DNA from: Candidatus Omnitrophota bacterium
GTDB lineage: Bacteria > Omnitrophota > Omnitrophia > Omnitrophales > Aquincolibacteriaceae
Length of the DNA stretch: 11,204 nt
Assembly (NCBI GenBank): GCA_023247135.1
Contig: JAHFHB010000030.1
Span: 1,273 to 12,476, forward strand
Direction of reading: 5' to 3'
In this document: one piece after another, positions 10,301 to 11,204 of the stretch
How the letters are laid out: each line of letters begins with the position of its first letter
How positions within the stretch are numbered: position 1 is the stretch's first letter
Notes under the pieces: generated by a model
What the model was told of the DNA's origin: nothing
Database searches by the model: none
What the model saw: the letters and a program-made list of their open reading frames with translations, nothing else
Made by a program: the position numbers and the translations under genes

Positions 10301-11204
10301 GCCTTGAAACTTGGGCTCGGGACTGGTTAAAACACGGCCGGTGCCCGGCATCAGCTCAATCATCATCACATCAGGGTTTTGTGATTTAGGTTCTGCCGTG
10401 TGAATCAGCGCGGCATACTGCGTCTCGCTTTTATACTCCTGAACCATCAGGGCGGGATGGGCCAACGTTTCATCAATTCCATGAAACCGGCGGTCGCTGA
10501 ACGCGTCCCACGACCAGAAAGAGGCTAATGTCTTGAGCACAAGCGCCAGGTACTCGTCATCCGGCATGGCGGCATTCACTTCGTTGGAATCATAAACGCC
10601 GGCCCCAACCCCGGCATCATTCTCCAAATCCTCCACATTCGTGGTGGAGCGGATAATCAGTTCAGGTTTCCAGGATCCATCCGGTCTTTGACCAAACTCT
10701 AAAAGCTCACGGCGCAAGTCCGCCGGAATTTCAAGCTGCTCGACACGACTGCGAATCGCGGCCAGTTTCGAGCGTAAAAGATCCAGCTTCAAACTCAGAT
10801 CGCCTTCTGCGATGATCTGCGCGATTTCCTGCTGGAGCTGCGTAATTTGGCTGGCTTTTTCAGGCGACTGCTCCAACAGGGTCTTGTAAAAACTAAACGT
10901 GAGAAACAGAGTTGCTGGGACAGCGGCCCCTGATTTTTCCTGGTCCCGGTACATCAGAAAAAGGCGCGCGCCTTTAGGGCCCATCACCCTGGACATCTGC
11001 GCCACATCTTCATCGGGGAAATCATCCTCGGCATCCACCTGGTACATGTGAATCAGCGGCGACACGTCGAATCGAGGTTGAACCGGTGTCACGACCTGAC
11101 TGGAAACTTTCAAGACCTTGCGATCTGCGAGCGCTTCGCCCTGAGCTGGCCGCAAACGGCCTCTGCCGTTCTCGGAAGAAAGCACCACCGGCATACCGTC
11201 CGTC
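1..11204 (-). CDS. Giant multidomain protein, internal fragment (dikinase / methyltransferase / PP2C / PCMT / HEAT / WD40), open at both ends
   Basis: Seen: reading the minus strand from 11203 in one frame gives 3,734 consecutive sense codons, with no start needed and no stop found. Recognisable domains occur in this frame at residues about 55-418 (PPDK_N), 1165-1390 (methyltransferase), 1600-1841 (SpoIIE/PP2C), 2630-2826 (PCMT-like), 2840-3270 (HEAT-like) and 3286 to the edge (WD40). Both N- and C-termini lie outside the window. No signal peptide or clear membrane segment occurs in the recognised domains, so a cytoplasmic location is inferred. Residues 2270-2514 are the antisense of four small plus-strand genes and look like a non-domain linker. 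The alternative is two genes: an upstream one (11204 to about 4393) and a downstream one that could start at an ATG at 3658. No stop codon separates them and I see no strong ribosome binding site before 3658. I am confident that it is coding and moderately confident that it is one polypeptide. Confidence 0.82.
151..220. repeat. REP-like double palindrome (GTAGGGGC ... GCCCCTAC) inside coding sequence
   Basis: Outer arms GTAGGGGC (151-158) and GCCCCTAC (213-220) are inverted copies. Inside are two perfect 9-base hairpins with 3-base loops: 155-163 with 167-175, and 196-204 with 208-216. The form is the common environmental-bacterial repeat of the GTAGGGGCGGGTT...AACCCGCCCC type. On the giant ORF it reads VGAGSKPAL ... 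GRVVNPPL, in frame with no stop, between WD40 strands. Such repeats are usually intergenic, so a protein-coding copy is unusual. Confidence 0.8.
1394..2686 (-). other. HEAT/ARM-like helical repeats within the giant ORF
   Basis: Residues about 2840-3270. The clearest repeat units are LLANPEPLVRIAAAANLI and VATDPVVNVREIAAEALAMI, each with the proline/asparagine turn, the Val-Arg pair and the small-residue helix typical of HEAT repeats. Later units (PDFEVSTRTAVALLSI, FGDRAVIISLMQMR) are looser. The rest is amphipathic helix pairs with no catalytic motif. Such solenoids bind proteins. Here the solenoid connects the PCMT-like domain with the WD40 propeller in the same chain. Confidence 0.62.
2728..3316 (-). 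other. Protein-L-isoaspartate O-methyltransferase (PCMT)-like domain within the giant ORF
   Basis: PCMT enzymes use SAM to methylate damaged isoaspartyl residues for repair. Seen in family order over residues about 2630-2826: FFDTPRHLF (family 'vPRe.F'), IGHDQTMPTPGLAAFML (2675 onward; family 'igfGQTISqP...A.M'), RVLEIGAGSGWLAAW with E2704 (SAM motif I), VDAIERHPELVERARRNIE (motif post-I, acidic E contacting the ribose), IIEGDGWPGMPEKAPYDVIV, and LFEQLSPNGGRLIAPV (family 'l..QLkpGGrLviPv'). The SAM pocket looks intact. The substrate loop reads DQTMPTP where the family has GQTISQP, so the usual Ser/Gly are replaced and the substrate may differ. About 65 residues of basic, aromatic sequence lie N-terminal to it. 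If translated separately, the first in-frame ATG would be at 3658. Confidence 0.83.
3520..3597 (-). repeat. In-frame palindromic insert, copy C (SRSEV ... ARAEMR)
   Basis: Encodes ASRSEVGQAATAASPLGKRS, then ARAEMR, the same peptide order (RSEV then RAEMR) as copy A. It has a hairpin with arms GGCCGC/GCGGCC at 3557-3562 and 3567-3572 and a CGTT loop. GCATCTCGGCC at 3520-3530 is identical to 6955-6965 and in the same codon phase. It marks the left side of the plus-strand cassette and precedes the PCMT-containing part of the ORF. Confidence 0.55.
3644..3651 (+). promoter_or_regulatory. Ribosome binding site of the antitoxin gene
   Basis: AGAAGGAG is a near-complete Shine-Dalgarno sequence with a 10-base gap to the ATG at 3662. 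It supports the plus-strand start. It also codes on the other strand within the giant ORF (residues near 2518-2520, in LAPSG). A weak -35/-10 pair, TTGATT at 3608 and TAACCT at 3631 with 17 bases between, could be its promoter. Confidence 0.5.
3662..3895 (+). CDS. Antitoxin of a PIN-toxin (VapBC-like) pair, 77 aa
   Basis: The product would bind and neutralise the PIN toxin encoded next to it and usually represses the operon. Seen: 77 residues, with SWDNLTEKLSS followed by VSDEEISRLVEEVRQER. This is the 'sW..l.e.......sdeEI...v..vR.eR' C-terminal layout often found in antitoxins beside PIN toxins, where the last helix fits the toxin groove. The N-terminal half is basic and helical and could bind DNA, but I cannot assign a fold. 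An AGAAGGAG ribosome binding site lies 10 bases before the ATG. Its partner is truncated, so it is now an orphan. The codons are in exact register with the antisense giant ORF and use no TTA, CTA or TCA. The name vapB is not assigned because the family is uncertain. Confidence 0.68.
   Translation: MKKSSPRSTGARILVWFRTLSLPQKVKIVQKLEEETRQQSWDNLTEKLSSPFRNNPVSDEEISRLVEEVRQERHDKN
3882..4013 (+). pseudogene. Internally deleted VapC-type PIN-domain toxin (43 aa)
   Basis: VapC toxins are PIN-domain RNases of about 130 residues that need a cluster of acidic residues. This ORF has only the two ends. The N-terminus TKIVLDTNAIV carries the first-strand DTN motif (D9, N11). It joins directly to TGDNDLLDLREYEGIPIL and a final TASELVAKL, the family's normal C-terminus (TGDxDLL...GI.I.tp.efl). 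About 85-95 middle residues, with the other catalytic acids, are absent, so toxin activity is almost certainly lost. Both ends are in frame, which suggests a clean internal deletion, possibly between short repeats coding for an IV(T) pair. It overlaps the antitoxin ORF by 14 bases, the usual toxin-antitoxin arrangement. Confidence 0.75.
4091..4279 (+). CDS. Small two-helix membrane protein (62 aa)
   Basis: A complete 62-residue ORF with a basic N-terminus (KLTAKRREN) and two hydrophobic helices at about residues 17-34 and 42-59, separated by a short polar loop (QAQRFPVN). The overall pattern recalls small membrane proteins of the DUF6722 type, but that is from memory and weak. It begins 77 bases after the toxin remnant; the gap 4014-4090 is AT-rich and could hold its promoter (TAAGAT at 4051-4056 as a possible -10), with no convincing -35. 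Its ribosome binding site is weak (GAGAAAA). The codons lie in exact register with the giant antisense frame and include none of TTA, CTA or TCA despite 11 leucines, which is what keeps that frame open. Confidence 0.55.
   Translation: MFKLTAKRRENLVKFCVSTFTVDLAGLVMPFFLQAQRFPVNLFLTGILTAVLMVLVAYLFEK
4291..4392 (+). CDS. Single-pass membrane mini-protein (33 aa)
   Basis: Translates to a 33-residue protein: one hydrophobic helix (LWALYIASFVIALLMGGILL, residues 4-23) followed by GDYLSRRKHH, a positively charged tail that would stay in the cytoplasm. I chose the ATG at 4291 because GAGGGA at 4278-4283 gives a ribosome binding site 7 bases upstream. An in-frame ATG at 4276 overlaps the stop of the preceding gene (ATGA) and would add five residues, but has no such site. 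Together with the two-helix protein before it, it looks like a translationally coupled pair. Its function is unknown. It is clearer than its antisense reading, which is an ordinary hydrophilic shadow. Confidence 0.5.
   Translation: MSALWALYIASFVIALLMGGILLGDYLSRRKHH
4408..4446 (-). repeat. In-frame palindromic insert, copy B (LRSEMRRERSPEM)
   Basis: Encodes LRSEMRRERSPEM around residue 2257. Hairpin arms are at 4414-4418 and 4425-4429. The word GCATCTCGG stands at 4408 and 4432, on either side of the hairpin. Positions 4414-4440 repeat 6937-6963 with a single base change and in the same reading phase. It lies immediately right of the plus-strand toxin-antitoxin cassette. Confidence 0.68.
4442..5680 (-). 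other. Region after the phosphatase domain of the giant ORF, unassigned
   Basis: Residues 1842-2254. It starts with a helical part (KRLAQLLKETLQFYQDAF), continues with hydrophobic strands (IVLLLGFNIVMSITPPRKGN) and ends in mixed sequence with VTLQFGEWTYQIDSNEVVLL and a Pro/Gln-rich tail. I recognise no catalytic motif. A run of seven G on the plus strand (5364-5370) falls in the codons for ITPPRKG. The region's last residues run directly into palindromic insert copy B. Its codons are stop-free and the sequence is not of low complexity until the last 40 or so residues, which read as a disordered linker. Plus-strand ORFs here are mirror images of this frame. Confidence 0.4.
5681..6406 (-). other. 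SpoIIE/PP2C-type serine/threonine phosphatase domain within the giant ORF
   Basis: PPM/PP2C phosphatases of the SpoIIE-RsbU type remove phosphate from Ser/Thr with two metal ions held by aspartates. Seen in order: GGDWF with D1618; VADGMDHG with D1637 and D1640; FFTYALALVDYKTGLVQ and GGGHHLAAV, matching the family's 'T.....ld..tG.....aGHpp'; LPLGLFP; LVIYTDG with D1788; and GKDDVTILAIDL with D1831 and D1832. All the aspartate motifs of the family are present and correctly spaced, and the length of about 240 residues is normal, so an active enzyme is likely. A standalone annotation would be SpoIIE family protein phosphatase. Such domains usually act on anti-anti-sigma factors. No such partner is in the window, and here the domain sits in the same chain as a dikinase-type ATP-binding domain. 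Confidence 0.88.
6407..6889 (-). other. Region before the phosphatase domain of the giant ORF, unassigned
   Basis: Residues about 1439-1599, between the palindromic insert and the PP2C core. Seen: a tryptophan-rich stretch (LPDWGNLPDDWRRDQWHK) and an alternating strand-like stretch, FKRGPQRLFQFQ. It may be an N-terminal extension of the phosphatase or a divergent sensor domain. I recognise no family motif. Confidence 0.4.
6890..7027 (-). repeat. In-frame palindromic insert, copy A (RSEVR / RAEMR / RSEMR peptides)
   Basis: Residues 1393-1438 read RSEVR, then ARAEMRRERSP, then MRSEMR: an Arg/Ser-rich stretch between two folded domains. On the DNA it holds four successive hairpins. The first is 6899-6930, a 14-base stem with one mismatch, one G-T pair and a TCCT loop. 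The second is 6935-6941 with 6948-6954, the third 6965-6971 with 6975-6981, and the fourth 6996-7001 with 7005-7010. The 27 bases at 6937-6963 match 4414-4440 with one difference and in the same codon phase. The word GCATCTCGG occurs at 6895 and 6955. This looks like a mobile palindromic element read through as protein, comparable in principle to Rickettsia palindromic elements. Family membership is inference. Confidence 0.7.
7034..7711 (-). other. SAM-dependent methyltransferase-like (Rossmann) domain within the giant ORF
   Basis: Residues about 1165-1390. Seen: FRIGDFAVSNGSMALKLA, with D1186, is shaped like methyltransferase motif I (a beta strand, a glycine/serine-rich turn, then a helix). 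HITASDLRTKF follows, where the Asp after the second strand is in the usual ribose-contact position. Further on, HFIRVMGLLMPGEWGHFSNE and then ALGRRLEDGGALEIGMS resemble the motif III strand-turn and the 'L.pGG.l.ig' strand common to class I methyltransferases. The motif I turn is divergent (SNGS rather than GxGxG), so activity is uncertain. The arrangement loosely recalls CheR or mycofactocin-type methyltransferases, but I cannot name a subfamily or a substrate. Confidence 0.6.
7724..9946 (-). other. Long predicted alpha-helical region of the giant ORF, no family recognised
   Basis: Residues 420-1160 are rich in Leu, Glu, Arg, Ala and Gln, with amphipathic helical patterns throughout, for example LLKALDDLYYEQPELFFETL, KKVMLEALARVLAARADYK and QHLDLLEQQDWRSF. 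I recognise no catalytic motif. A glycine-rich stretch, RGGSFMGGGHKK, sits around residues 617-628 and a second, TGGGGH, at 1029-1034. The latter is encoded over a homopolymer run. A lone RAEMR peptide at 665-669 resembles the peptide of the palindromic inserts elsewhere in this ORF but has no hairpin around it. The region probably acts as a helical scaffold between the dikinase and methyltransferase domains. That role is inference from composition only. Confidence 0.45.
8102..8110. repeat. Homopolymer tract of nine C (G9 on the coding strand)
   Basis: Nine consecutive C on the plus strand encode three glycines of the TGGGGH segment of the minus-strand ORF. The frame before and after the run agrees, so the present length keeps the giant ORF open. 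Tracts of this kind are prone to slippage during replication and to sequencing error. Confidence 0.9.
9950..11041 (-). other. PEP/pyruvate-binding (PPDK_N-type) dikinase ATP-binding domain within the giant ORF
   Basis: This domain family binds ATP and phosphorylates a histidine, as in pyruvate phosphate dikinase, PEP synthase and alpha-glucan water dikinase. Seen, in order: GPKGARL (residues 75-81) followed by AAVPATLFLTFSFYKTLLE, matching the family's GGKG..L...VP.GF start; RSTTNVEDL at 185-193 followed by GVGAGVYDS, matching the nucleotide-binding RS(S/T)xxEDL..xxGAGLYDS segment; a WSWDAFSDRR helix; ALMVQEY around Q255, then ALIHT; and YTVQARPQ ending at residue 418, the usual QxRP end of the domain. 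The wording is closest to the glucan water dikinase type (VQE...A.VIHT...VQTRPQ). The phosphohistidine mobile domain does not follow it. In glucan dikinases that domain lies N-terminal, which here would be off the right edge. The acceptor substrate is unknown. Confidence 0.8.

Overview
The whole 11,204-base window reads as one uninterrupted open reading frame on the minus strand. Codons start at coordinates congruent to 1 mod 3, beginning at 11203, and I found no stop through to base 2. That is 3,734 complete codons with neither start nor stop inside the window. Residue numbers below count from the codon at 11203. I translated the frame by hand; known folds appear in the same frame along its length, so it is real coding sequence rather than chance.

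Layout in the direction of translation (right to left): a PEP/pyruvate-binding (PPDK_N-type) dikinase ATP-binding domain (about 11041-9950); a long helical region with no family I recognise (9946-7724); a Rossmann methyltransferase-like domain (7711-7034); an in-frame palindromic insert (7027-6890); a SpoIIE/PP2C-type phosphatase with all its metal-binding aspartate motifs (6406-5681); an unassigned region (5680-4442); a second palindromic insert (4446-4408); a 0.73 kb block whose convincing genes lie on the other strand (4392-3662); a third palindromic insert (3597-3520); a protein-L-isoaspartate methyltransferase (PCMT)-like domain (3316-2728); HEAT-like helical repeats (2686-1394); and a WD40-type propeller (1351 to beyond base 1) that carries a double REP-like palindrome.

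The plus-strand block is a small cassette: a PIN-toxin-type antitoxin, a VapC toxin missing its central part, a two-helix membrane protein and a one-helix membrane mini-protein. It has good genes on the plus strand, yet its antisense frame stays open and in phase with the giant ORF on both sides. Either the cassette was inserted into a giant gene and is now translated backwards as a linker, or two separate giant genes appear joined because no stop was left between them. I favour the first reading, at moderate confidence.

A phosphate-transfer domain, a PP2C phosphatase, two methyltransferase-like domains and protein-interaction repeats together suggest a signalling or protein-modifying megaprotein. 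Its substrate cannot be read from sequence. The organism is a bacterium of moderate GC that tolerates giant genes and in-frame palindromic repeats encoding RSEMR-like peptides. From memory this recalls Omnitrophota (former OP3), but the assignment is tentative. I see no tRNA, rRNA, CRISPR array, transposase or origin.
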